From: Tomocerus qinae
Taxonomy: Eukaryota > Arthropoda > Collembola > Entomobryomorpha > Tomoceridae
Length of the DNA stretch: 64,000 nt
Direction of reading: 5' to 3'
NCBI GenBank assembly: GCA_020055645.1
Contig: CM034546.1
Coordinates: forward strand, 58,900,001-58,964,000
Each line of letters opens with the position of its first letter. The stretch's first letter is position 1. The translations under genes and the position numbers were made by a program. Shown here piece by piece: positions 10,639 to 18,864 of the stretch. The notes under the pieces were generated by a model. The model was not told the origin of the DNA. It saw nothing but the letters and a program-made list of their open reading frames with translations, and made no database searches.

Positions 10639-11383
10639 ATGAAGATTCAAAAATTAGAAAAAAATATTACATTGTGCTTATGTATTATAATTTTCACGTT
10701 CACTGTTGGTAATATTCAACAAGGTAAGTTGTAATTAGCATCGTTTTACTTCAGCAACTTTTGATTTACTTCAAATAATTATTTATCACAGCATAGACCA
10801 CTGTCAAATCATAATTAATGTATAGTATCAGGAACTGCGATAAGCATTCGGGAATACGATGAAGATGATGACAGTGATGATCACATCCCAATGATTTTTC
10901 GGCGACCGCAGTATAATGGAGAATATGTTGGAAACGTAATATGCAAGCACGTATCAAGGCGGGGCCGGGGGGCCCGCCCCCTAAATCCCAGAAAAATACG
11001 ATTTTTTGTCCAAAAATTTTTCGAGCTTACTAATAAATTTTGGTGTACCCCCTAAAACAAAATCCTGTATGCGTCCTTGATAATATGAATTATGCTAATT
11101 TAATACATAATAATATATATCGTCCTCTAAGCAAAGAAAACGCCAATATCCATTTTTTGTTTGGTTGCGGAGTTAGGCTTTTTCCTACACCAAACAAAAA
11201 TAGATATATTGGCTTTTTCGTTCCTTAAAGAATGATATTTCATGCGTAAATTCACCGCCATGTAATAAATTTTTTCAGTGTTTGATTAACGAACTAGCGT
11301 GCCGGAATGATAGGGAGTGTTGCAGCCATTTGTGTTTGTTCTATTGGAGATTATTGAGAACAGTCTGCGTCCGCGATGTTTGA
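10639..11383 (+). CDS. Secreted six-cysteine knottin-like precursor, paralogue C1 (3 exons)
   Basis: Exons 10639-10723, 10832-10935 and 11279-11383 give 97 residues. The N-terminus is a signal peptide with the hydrophobic run LCLCIIIFTFTVG. Exon 2 is a short acidic pro-region (EYDEDDDSDD) ending near FRRPQ, and exon 3 encodes C-X6-C-X5-CC-X3-C-X10-C starting at its first codon. Intron phases are the same as in the genes at 3871 and 8119. Exon 3 continues past the last cysteine with only VRDV before TGA. Intron 2 is 343 bp against 79 bp in the paralogue at 23308 because two MITE-like insertions sit in it. A polypyrimidine-CAG acceptor (TCCATTTTCAG) ends just before GTAGTTAAA upstream of the ATG, suggesting a 5' UTR intron. 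AATAAA is at 11599-11604. Confidence 0.85.
10945..11079. mobile_element. CACGTATCCAG-family MITE copy inside intron 2
   Basis: Begins AAGCACGTATCAAGG with a GGGGCCGGGGGGCCC core and ends TCCTGTATGCGTCCTTG. It resembles the well-bounded copy at 16070-16253. The paralogous intron at 23601-23679 is an empty site, which confirms it is an insertion. Confidence 0.7.
11130..11226. repeat. Small foldback element in the same intron
   Basis: AAAGAAAACGCCAATATCC and TTTTTGTTTGG on the left face CCAAACAAAAA and ATATTGGCTTTTTCGTTCC on the right. The shared arms are about 33 bp. It is absent from the paralogous intron at 23601-23679. Confidence 0.6.
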
Positions 11384-12482
11384 CAGAAACCTAGTCTGGT
11401 AATCTGCAACCAAGTCTGAATTTAAAAAAATTAAAATTGGAAGTATTTGCCAAAAATTGATATTTTTTAAGTGGATTGATTCTCTTGAACTTTAATTTTT
11501 TCGATGTCTGCTTGTCACGTGCTCAATTTAATGTGTTCTAGATTTGTAATCCTTACTAAATTGACATAATATTTATGCGAAGAGCTCTATGGAAACGCAA
11601 TAAAATCATTTATTCTATTTAAAAGGGACGTGTATTTAATTTAAAACATACCGGAAATAATACCTTCATATTGCTAATGCGCAGACTCTTTAACTGGAAT
11701 AATATAATATAATATGGGCTTGGTATCTTCATCACCCCTGTGTGTAATAAAAGGTCACCATTTTCGACAATGAATATTTTGGTCCAGGTTAAAAGTTTAT
11801 GTTTAACAATCTTCTACCCATGTGACCATGTGAGTGATATAGGGTGGGTACCTATGCATTTACTCCTGCTGTATATACGGGGAAAGTGACAGTGCACTCC
11901 CACTGCAGTGGCACAGTGGAAATTCGTGTATAGCCGTTTGCGACATGCTAGGAAAAGGGTTAGGTTGAAAGGAAAGAGTTGCGTTGCAAGGTAAACCGAC
12001 AGCATGAAGTGCGGAGTAGCCGACAACAGCATAATATTGTATTGTATGTTTTATGTTACTTGGGTTTATTCATCTACATAATATTATGTTTGGTTATTAC
12101 TTTATAGCAATGTACTTAAATAAATATAATACTAATAATACTAATAATATAATACTAATAATATAATACTTAAATATGTTGCTTTACGGGTTGCAAATGG
12201 GGTTAAGATCAAATAAATGAAAATAGCCGCAACAATTTAATTAAAATTGTCAGCATATCTCCTGTTAAATGGCCTTAGCCCCCATTTTCCTTGATAAAAA
12301 TCAAGGACGGGTATTCCAGTCATCACTCGTTAGTCGTCATAAAAATCTAAATCCAAAAATAAATAAACACAAAAAATTATTGCAGTTTTTGGTAGCAATA
12401 TAAACAAACAAATAGTAAAGTAAGGAACATATGTAATAAATAATAAATAGTTACATTCCACGAACGTATTTACACTACACAC

Positions 12483-12594
12483 ATCAGGGACAGAATTATC
12501 GTCTTCACAAATCAGGGACAGAATTATCGTCTTCACAAATCAGGGACAGAATTATCGTCTTCACACATCTGGGGAGAGAATTTTCGTCTTCACA
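12483..12594. repeat. 28-bp tandem repeat at the transposase 3' end
   Basis: Four units start at 12483, 12511, 12539 and 12567 (ATCAGGGACAGAATTATCG...); the first three are nearly identical and the fourth diverged. Since 28 is not a multiple of 3, each extra unit changes frame. The repeat therefore sets the length and sequence of the transposase C-terminal tail. Confidence 0.9.
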
Positions 12595-14376
12595 TTGCAG
12601 TTGCAATTCATCTAATCCAAACACAAGAATTTCTTCATCCACTTCTTCATCTACTTCCGTTGGATCCGGAAATAGTGTTCTGGCTCGGCATGGAACGTCC
12701 AATAAATATAGTACTTCATCGGGGATTTCTTTGTTTTTTTGAGTACTCATGCGTTGTGGAAGATATATAGAAGATATTAAAGGATCGGATGTGTCCATGG
12801 CTCTACAAAATACATCTCTAAGGTTGTCAATTCTGCTCGTTTTTCTTGCGTTAAATAATCTATATCTTCTGTAGTATTTATTTCTGGATTCGCCTGCATC
12901 CTCACCCATAGTCCCCAATGGAAGAACACTATTTTTTATGATGTCCCTTCCATGCACTAAGATTTTATGAAGGGTTACAGGAATATAGTACCAATTATAA
13001 CCGGATTCGTTGATGTAATAATGAAGAAATGATTTACAAAATTCGTCAAATCTGTCTGCATTTATTGGTCTGTGTATAGATAGGGTCAGCAATATCGTTC
13101 TTATATCTTTCACTAGTCTTACATCGAGACCCAAAATGTTTGCAAATTTTTCGTATTCATGAAATGCTCTGCGAGCCGTATTGCCATCATTAGAGTTACC
13201 ACTGCCCCCGGCAGTTGGGTAGTCAACTCTCAATCCCATTTCATCAAACAATATTTTCTGAAGGTTTTTCTTTCGATCGGCATATTCCGATTTATTGCAG
13301 CTCCATTTTTTAATTTCACTTTTGTATGACACATGTAAACAAAACTCGAAACACCGAATCCATGCATGAAGTGGGCTAATACCATATTTTACTGACTCAG
13401 GAGTGCAGGTCATGCTTGATGGAGTTCTCAAAACAACACTTAGAACCTTTCCATCAATTATTGTCATATATAGCGAGTAATTCACCCGCAGTATACAATT
13501 ATCATTTATTTGCACGTCAATGTGTTTTACCTGACTTATTTGGTAATCCATTGATGCTGCTTCATTCAATATAACTTTATCGGTCTCCTTAACAAATTCG
13601 ATCTTTACAGGACGGCAATATCTTATCGACTGTGGGGTTTTATTTTCCCAACACACAATTTTTCTGTCCGTATGTTTTTGTTGCAAAACTAGCGGAATTA
13701 TTGAGGTAGTAAAAAGGCTGGAATCTGTTGATGGATTAAGATGGTTGGAATCTTTGTACTGTTGCTTATACTGAGAATGTCCAGAACTACCGTCCATCCC
13801 CCAAGTACAAACTAACTCACATTCCATAGGTGTTACTTGATTGTTTGCCATTTCATTAGCAATAGTGTCTTTACTGCATTCAATAATTCTGTTAACTGTG
13901 TGGTCTAATAATTGCTGCAACGAAACAACTGCAACATTTTCAGTAACCATTATTGCATTTGATGGAGGACGACATTTTGGCTTTTCCTCTGTTATTTTAT
14001 TGTAATTAGGAAACATATCACTACCAAACTTTTTACAGAATTGTTTGATTTTTGTATACACAGCTTTTGACATACCAGTTTCTAATACCAAAGATAGAGC
14101 ATCAGCAGGAGAACACTGTCTAGGTTTAACAATTGGAGTGTGAATTCTTTTTAAAATTTTGTTTGCGCGGGTTGGGGTTTCCATAGATTCTTTAATAATT
14201 CTTCCAATTGCTCCCTTATTTGGCGTATTTTTGGCAACCCTGGCAGCAGCCTTCAAAATCTGCTCCAATGGCAAGTGTTCCAATAGCTTTACTAAATGTG
14301 TTACATTCCTTGTTTGTTGTCTCCCACTTTTTGCATACCACGGTTTAGGTTTTCGTTTCGGTTTTTTTGATATCAT
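12505..14376 (-). CDS. Transib transposase, main part
   Basis: 623 residues. Transib enzymes are DDE cut-and-paste transposases related to the catalytic core of RAG1. Family-type blocks are visible: WGMDGSSGHSQYKQ (Asp about 195), MTIIDGKV (Asp about 308), and HKILVHGRDIIKNSVLPLG followed by GEDAGESRNKYYRRYR (Glu about 496) and a DPLISS end block. I take these Asp, Asp and Glu as the likely catalytic triad. The C-terminal tail is built from the 28-bp repeats and looks abnormal. The first methionine here is not the natural start: the N-terminal domain is in the overlapping frame at 14345-14683, reached by a +1 shift at an A7 run (14362-14368). So this copy is either frameshifted or spliced. 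Expected to act in the nucleus on its own CACARTG ends. Confidence 0.85.
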   Translation of the reverse strand: MISKKPKRKPKPWYAKSGRQQTRNVTHLVKLLEHLPLEQILKAAARVAKNTPNKGAIGRIIKESMETPTRANKILKRIHTPIVKPRQCSPADALSLVLETGMSKAVYTKIKQFCKKFGSDMFPNYNKITEEKPKCRPPSNAIMVTENVAVVSLQQLLDHTVNRIIECSKDTIANEMANNQVTPMECELVCTWGMDGSSGHSQYKQQYKDSNHLNPSTDSSLFTTSIIPLVLQQKHTDRKIVCWENKTPQSIRYCRPVKIEFVKETDKVILNEAASMDYQISQVKHIDVQINDNCILRVNYSLYMTIIDGKVLSVVLRTPSSMTCTPESVKYGISPLHAWIRCFEFCLHVSYKSEIKKWSCNKSEYADRKKNLQKILFDEMGLRVDYPTAGGSGNSNDGNTARRAFHEYEKFANILGLDVRLVKDIRTILLTLSIHRPINADRFDEFCKSFLHYYINESGYNWYYIPVTLHKILVHGRDIIKNSVLPLGTMGEDAGESRNKYYRRYRLFNARKTSRIDNLRDVFCRAMDTSDPLISSIYLPQRMSTQKNKEIPDEVLYLLDVPCRARTLFPDPTEVDEEVDEEILVFGLDELQLQCEDENSLPRCVKTIILSLICEDDNSVPDL

Positions 14377-14683
14377 TTATTGAAGATACAATCCTTTTTA
14401 TTTGTATTTTTGTGTTTAGCCAATTTTCATGAATGTTTTGAAATCTTTCCCAAGATGTTCTGCTTGTTTTATACTTTTTCATAAATGTTGCCTTGATTCC
14501 TTTTACTACTTTGGCTATTCCTGCACACTCACTTTCCTTAATCCCGCTTTCCAATACTGATGTTATTTTAGCAAAGCACAGAGCAAATTCATTTTTAGCA
14601 CACTTATGACCGGCACGAAAAATATCCACTAAGTCTTGATACGTCAAGTTTATAGTAACTTCCTCAAAAATAGTCTCGGCCAT
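14345..14683 (-). CDS. Transib transposase, N-terminal part in a second frame
   Basis: About 112 residues from the ATG at 14683 (MAETIFEEVTINLTYQDLV) to the stop at 14345. It overlaps the main transposase frame by about 32 bp on the same strand and its Lys-rich end runs into the KKPKRKPKP start of that frame. Loss of one A from the A7 tract at 14362-14368 would fuse the two frames, so the parts were probably one protein. Upstream codons back to 14863 are open but do not look like transposase. I recognise no named domain; it may be a DNA-binding N-terminus. Confidence 0.65.
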   Translation of the reverse strand: MAETIFEEVTINLTYQDLVDIFRAGHKCAKNEFALCFAKITSVLESGIKESECAGIAKVVKGIKATFMKKYKTSRTSWERFQNIHENWLNTKIQIKRIVSSINDIKKTETKT

Positions 14684-14705
14684 TTTAACAACGTCTAAAA
14701 TGAAT

Positions 14706-15013
14706 AACAGTAGGAATTTTAATAAAACATACTTGAAAACTGGCTTTAGACAACCTACCCTGAAGCTATATAGTGACTTGTATGAGACTCTGTCAATATC
14801 CAAATTCGGGCAATACACTACGACAGAAACAGATTGGCACCTTTTATTACACTCGGTAACCAAACTGTCCTGCTTTTGACGTAGTGATGTACCGTCCTTA
14901 CGATACAGACAGATTTAACGCCTCAAGTCAGCAACATTTGTCAAAAATTGCACTACACAAAACACAGTTTGCCAAACGCCACAAGTTAAACAGGTATTAA
15001 AATTCCTACTGTT
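14706..15013. repeat. 19-bp perfect inverted repeat ahead of the transposase
   Basis: AACAGTAGGAATTTTAATA (14706-14724) is exactly inverted at 14995-15013. It lies in the 5' leader region of the transposase, within the Transib element. Confidence 0.75.
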
Positions 15014-15144
15014 AAATAATTATAAAACTTATTTAGTTGTGAACTCCACAAACGTCAAATAGTAAATAAATTTGTTGTCGTTACTTTTAGCAAATATTGG
15101 AAAGGTAATAATGTAAAGTGTGTAAATATGTATAGTGTTATATA

Positions 15145-15252
15145 TAGTAATAGCAATAGTAATAGCAATAGTAATAGCAATAGTAATAGCAATAGTAATA
15201 GCAATAGTAATAGCAATAGTAATAGCAATAGTAATAGCAATAGTAATAGCAA
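15145..15252. repeat. 12-bp microsatellite (TAGTAATAGCAA)n
   Basis: About nine units. It produces long artificial Ser-Asn and Leu repeats when translated; no protein is claimed. It lies inside the Transib element. Confidence 0.95.
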
Positions 15253-15959
15253 CAGTAAGAGACAAAAGTACTACTTAACTAATGTACATAATATGTATAT
15301 TCAACGTGCATGTAAATATAGCATTGTCTGTTGTGCTGATAGAGGACCATCGGGTGTTACTTACATTAGATAGTCAAATTAGTATCCGTTATAACAGGAG
15401 CATCTCTGGTCGTCTCCTCGTCTAACTTACATATTTTGTCAATTTGGATAAGACGATTCTAACGGTGTATATATCAATGCTCTGCCGTGAGTTGACATAT
15501 GTCAAAAGTCCATCGGAAATATCTAAGTAGGAAATTGCGTGGTTAAGCTCGAGCGGGAATGGAAAAATACTCTGCTCAGCTGGGGTTTTAAATGTCTCGG
15601 TTGCCCCTACTCGTTCTTACCATTGTGAGTGGGAGCTTTTTTCTAGTTGCTGCCAATGTAGCTTTGCTAAGTAAATTAATTTCACAAGCTTAATTTCTTT
15701 GAATTCTTTGTTGTGTAATTTCCGAAGAATTTAAGTGAATATTATGAATTGGGACTGGTAAATCCCAGTTTAGTTTCGAACAGGTTCCATTTCCCGTACA
15801 AAACGAGTTTTAAACACCATTCTTCTGATTTTCTTTGGGCAAGTCTGTGGGCCAGAGGTGGGCTTTATCGTACTTGCATACCTATATTCCATACTCAATT
15901 CGTGAAGATATTCGATAAGTTCAAAATAATAATTTATTGACACCGTATTTAATGCAATA

Positions 15960-16066
15960 TAGTCATAATATTTATGTAGGCATATAATAGACATATTATT
16001 TATGTAGGTCTCTAGTCATAATATTTATGTAGGCATATAATAGACATATTATTTATGTAGGTCTCC
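15960..16066. repeat. 53-bp direct tandem duplication
   Basis: TAGTCATAATATTTATGTAG and the next 33 bp are repeated in full immediately downstream (second copy from 16013). It directly abuts the TSD of the MITE at 16070. Confidence 0.9.
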
Positions 16067-16069
16067 CAT

Positions 16070-16253
16070 CAAGCACGTATCCAGAGGGGGGGCCGTGGGG
16101 GTCCGCGGGTCCGGGCCCCCCCTAAGTATCCAGAAAAAAGCAATTTTTTTGTCAAAAAAGGTGAAAAATCCAAAAAATTTTCGCGAATATGACTTGAATG
16201 TATCTATATATTTTGGTGCCCCCCCCTAGATCAAATTCCTGGATACGTGCTTG
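16070..16253. mobile_element. CACGTATCCAG-family MITE, 184 bp, 8-bp TSD
   Basis: Begins CAAGCACGTATCCAG and ends with its exact inverse CTGGATACGTGCTTG, with a G/C-rich GGGGGGGCC-like core. TCTCCCAT is duplicated on both sides (16062-16069, 16254-16261). CA...TG ends and an 8-bp TSD suggest hAT origin. This is the best-bounded member of a family with copies at 6320, 7557, 10945 and 56011. Confidence 0.88.
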
Positions 16254-16399
16254 TCTCCCATACATATCCATACTTCCATAAACATCCAAGCGTTCAGGTC
16301 TTTTGAACACCATACCAGGTAAGACTAAATGCCAATAATTCTGCCATACAGAATTAAGGTGTGTGCCATACGACATAAAACGCACCCATTTTTTTATAG

Positions 16400-16795
16400 A
16401 CCTGGCTCGGCTCGATGAAATTTTTTTTACTTGCTGGCACGGCTCGGCTCGGCTCGCCAAAAATATTTTTATAACCTGGCTCGGCTCGGTCAAAAATTTT
16501 CCCGCCATTTTTATTTTAAACGTACAGGCTTCTTAACCATTAGTGGCTCGATTTTTCAGCGAGCCGAGCCGAGCAGTGGACCCGGCTTGGCTCGGCTCGG
16601 TCAAAATTTTTTGATAGACGTGGCTCGGCTTGGCTCGCAAAATTTTTTTTTAATTGCTGGCTCGGCTCGGCTGGCCAAAATTTTTTTAATGGTTGACTCT
16701 GCTCGGCTTCGCTAGCCAAAAAGTTTTTTGGGGGTCTAGCTCGTCTCGCTCAATGGTATTGGGGGCCAGTGGCTCGTCTCAGCTCGGCTCGCTGA
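16400..16795. repeat. GGCTCGGCTCGG low-complexity tract
   Basis: Multiple blocks of GGCTCGGCTC separated by AAAATTTTTT-like spacers, with one stretch in the opposite orientation (AGCGAGCCGAGCCGAGC near 16558). Very GC-rich islands in AT-rich DNA. Reading frames through it (ARLGSAR-type) are artefacts. Confidence 0.85.
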
Positions 16796-17009
16796 CCTTA
16801 GCATGTGTGAAGTCGATCAGTCAAATGGGAATGATGTCAAACGAAGAGTAAGTACAATTGAAGAAGAAATAAATGATTCAATCTTAAATAAATGTCTACC
16901 AATCAAATAAATATATTTGTATTACGATTTTATAATTATTATTTGGTTTTATAATAATATAGGGGAAAAGTATCTTTACAGTCTGCAGAACTTTAGGCTT
17001 GAAGTGGTT

Positions 17010-17760
17010 GCAGTACATTAAGTATCATGTTGTCCCCATCATTGTTTAGCGCACGGCCTTTAATGACTATTTACACCTTCACTTAATGTTTTGTGTATAA
17101 ACATGTCAACAAAATAGGTCGGTGTTTTTTATGCAGTACAAAAACTGTTTACATTTTACGTGAAAATCGATGAACTGTATAGATAGATGGAAATTATATC
17201 TCTGTTGCAATATCATCGAAAGTCTTTCAAATCTCCAACGACAATAATAAAACAATAACTTTGTTTTGCTGACCTAAATATTTGTGTTTTGACCCTAAGG
17301 TGTCACTCAATATTATAATGTTCATGCAATGATAATCTTGATTTGTCATAATTTGTGCCATTTAATGTTATAAAACCATTTTAAAAGAATTATCTCATTT
17401 ATCATCATGGGTTTGACTGCAAATATATAAATACAGATGAGTGCAAAATAATTCACAGTGAGTTATTGGCCGGTTAAAGCTGTACCATTTATCGTTTTTG
17501 AAATGTCATAACCCATTATTGGCATTTATAAAAATTCGTCAAAGTTTTAAAACGTCCCTCAACAATTAGATAAAGGTACCATTTCCATTTACAATTTTAT
17601 TAGTAAAATATTTATAATAATACTACCAAATTTGATTGTGAATAATACATAATATTATGGTAATGATGTATTTTACTTGCTAAAAATATTTTTAGAAGGC
17701 AACTCTCATAGTTTTAGTACAGTTCACACTGCATTGAGTTGGTACAGATTTGCCTCCATT
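17010..17760. repeat. Segmental duplication, copy B, left part
   Basis: Matches 8780-9560 (copy A) in order, including the TATA box and the following ACAG(T/C)-rich leader. The match is interrupted downstream by the LINE at 18099-22233. Confidence 0.75.
17424..17433 (+). promoter_or_regulatory. Putative TATA box (TATATAAATA)
   Basis: Conserved with 9234 in segmental copy A, followed about 30 bp later by ATTCACAGTGAGTT, which is also conserved and may be the start site. The nearest downstream gene is the secreted protein at 22301, so the LINE probably sits in its 5' UTR intron. This is inference. Confidence 0.4.
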
Positions 17761-18082
17761 TTAATTATGACAAGGTATTAATAAAACAGTAAAATTTCAA
17801 ATAAGACTTTCATTACTATAAGTGAACAAATTTTAAAGACTTTTATAGTAATAAGTCAGAAAGTAATTTGTAGTGGAGGTAAAGTTTCTAAAACAGTCAG
17901 TATGGTGTTTTAACACCGTCGTAGTTACAAATAACCAAAATGTAGCAGATCATTAATAAGAAGGAGGATAATTCAGTTCATTATTAAAATGTATAAGTTA
18001 AAACAGCAATGTAGACGAATTTGGGAGAAAATATGTTTTTCATATCATTAAATAATTTATTCAGCTCTCATTTCATCACATT
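17761..18082. other. Intergenic or 5' UTR intron sequence
   Basis: No coding signal. It ends at the LINE target-site duplication (18083-18098). Confidence 0.35.
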
Positions 18083-18195
18083 TATACTCTCTAAATCAGG
18101 AAGCTGGCGGGGAACTTAAACAAACCGCACGTGCTAAAATTCGCTCTGATAAAAATTTACTAAAATTCACCCAAAACCATTGATATTTAGCCCAA

Positions 18196-18864
18196 ATGAC
18201 AAAAAAAAGTAAAAAACTCAAACGCCCTACCCCGGAGGCCGGTTCACAGGACGTCAGCATGAACTCAGACACTTCGGAAAGCAGTTTCAAAGTTTTGCTA
18301 GCTGAGATGGAAAAACGGCTAATGGATAAAATGGAAGAATGTACTGCGCCAACTTCAAAGACTGTACAGGAAAGCAAGGAAAAAATCCAAAAAATTGAAC
18401 GAACTTTGAGGGAAAAAAATCTGGTCATACATGGCGTTGAAGAGATAGACTCGGAAACAACAGACGATCTGATTGCAATTTTTGATGACTTGATGGACAA
18501 AATTAAAGTTGAAAACTGTTTACTCGACAACATCTACAGACTGGGAAAAAAGACTTCAGGAAAGAAACGCCCAATTCTGGTTAAGATGGTGAAAGCTCTG
18601 GATAAAAATCGTATTTTTGCTAATAAGAAAAATCTGGGGAAGACAACGGTTTACATAAACGATGACCTGTCCATGGTGGAAAGAAAAACGCAGTCAGTTT
18701 TGCGTAAAAAGGCAGCCGAAATCCGCAGTGAGGACAGCTCGAAGGTGACTTCCATCCGAAGATCCACATTAACTGTTACAAAAAACGGGAAATTTGAAGC
18801 TCGGTATGGTGTCAACTCTGAAGGCAACATTATCATAATCAGACCACACAAAATTCTGCAGTGA
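18196..18864 (+). CDS. LINE ORF1 protein, coiled coil plus RRM-like domain
   Basis: 222 residues. A basic N-terminus (MTKKSKKLKRP) leads into a charged helical stretch (about residues 30-72: LLAEMEKRLMDKMEE and ESKEKIQKIERTLREKN), likely a trimerising coiled coil. Then comes a domain opening NLVIHGVEEID and containing IYRLGKK, RPILVKMV and TVYINDDLS, the usual blocks of L1-type ORF1 RNA-binding proteins. A C-terminal domain is short and no CCHC zinc knuckle is present. Expected role is RNA chaperone in the retrotransposition particle. It ends in TGA at 18862-18864 and the endonuclease frame continues in the same phase without an ATG, so read-through may produce an ORF1-ORF2 fusion. Confidence 0.85.
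   Translation: MTKKSKKLKRPTPEAGSQDVSMNSDTSESSFKVLLAEMEKRLMDKMEECTAPTSKTVQESKEKIQKIERTLREKNLVIHGVEEIDSETTDDLIAIFDDLMDKIKVENCLLDNIYRLGKKTSGKKRPILVKMVKALDKNRIFANKKNLGKTTVYINDDLSMVERKTQSVLRKKAAEIRSEDSSKVTSIRRSTLTVTKNGKFEARYGVNSEGNIIIIRPHKILQ

Larger units (their letters stand above)
8780..11830. repeat. Segmental duplication, copy A
   Basis: Runs of similar order and text link this block to 17010-17760 and 22840-24240 (copy B). Shared landmarks are the CTTTCA..TCTC.AACGACAATAAT stretch, a TATATAAAT box, the knottin-like gene and its 3' flank up to CCATGTGAGTGA. Copy A lacks the crystallin-like gene that copy B carries and gained a Transib element at its right end; the match resumes at 15628-15820. 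The copies are clearly diverged, so this is older than the tandem duplication at 6-8 kb. Confidence 0.8.
11912..15627 (-). mobile_element. Transib DNA transposon, 3.7 kb, 5-bp TSD
   Basis: The left end is CACAGTGGAAATTCG and the right end, read from the other strand, is CACAATGGTAAGAACG. Both start with the Transib terminal heptamer type CACARTG. The pentamer AGTGG flanks both ends (11907-11911, 15628-15632), and 5-bp duplications are typical of Transib. Segmental copy B (around 24340) shows the uninterrupted flank, an independent empty-site proof. Inside are a transposase in two overlapping minus-strand pieces, a 28-bp tandem repeat and a microsatellite. Whether it is still mobile is doubtful because of the frameshift. 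Confidence 0.9.

Noticed and set aside
14345-14376. Programmed -1 frameshift at A-AAA-AAC in the Transib transposase
   Set aside because: The heptamer is out of register with the upstream frame, and a +1 change, not -1, is needed to enter the downstream frame.
15029-15373. Frames encoding long Ser-Asn, Leu or Ile-Thr-Ala repeats
   Set aside because: They are all translations of the 12-bp microsatellite on both strands.
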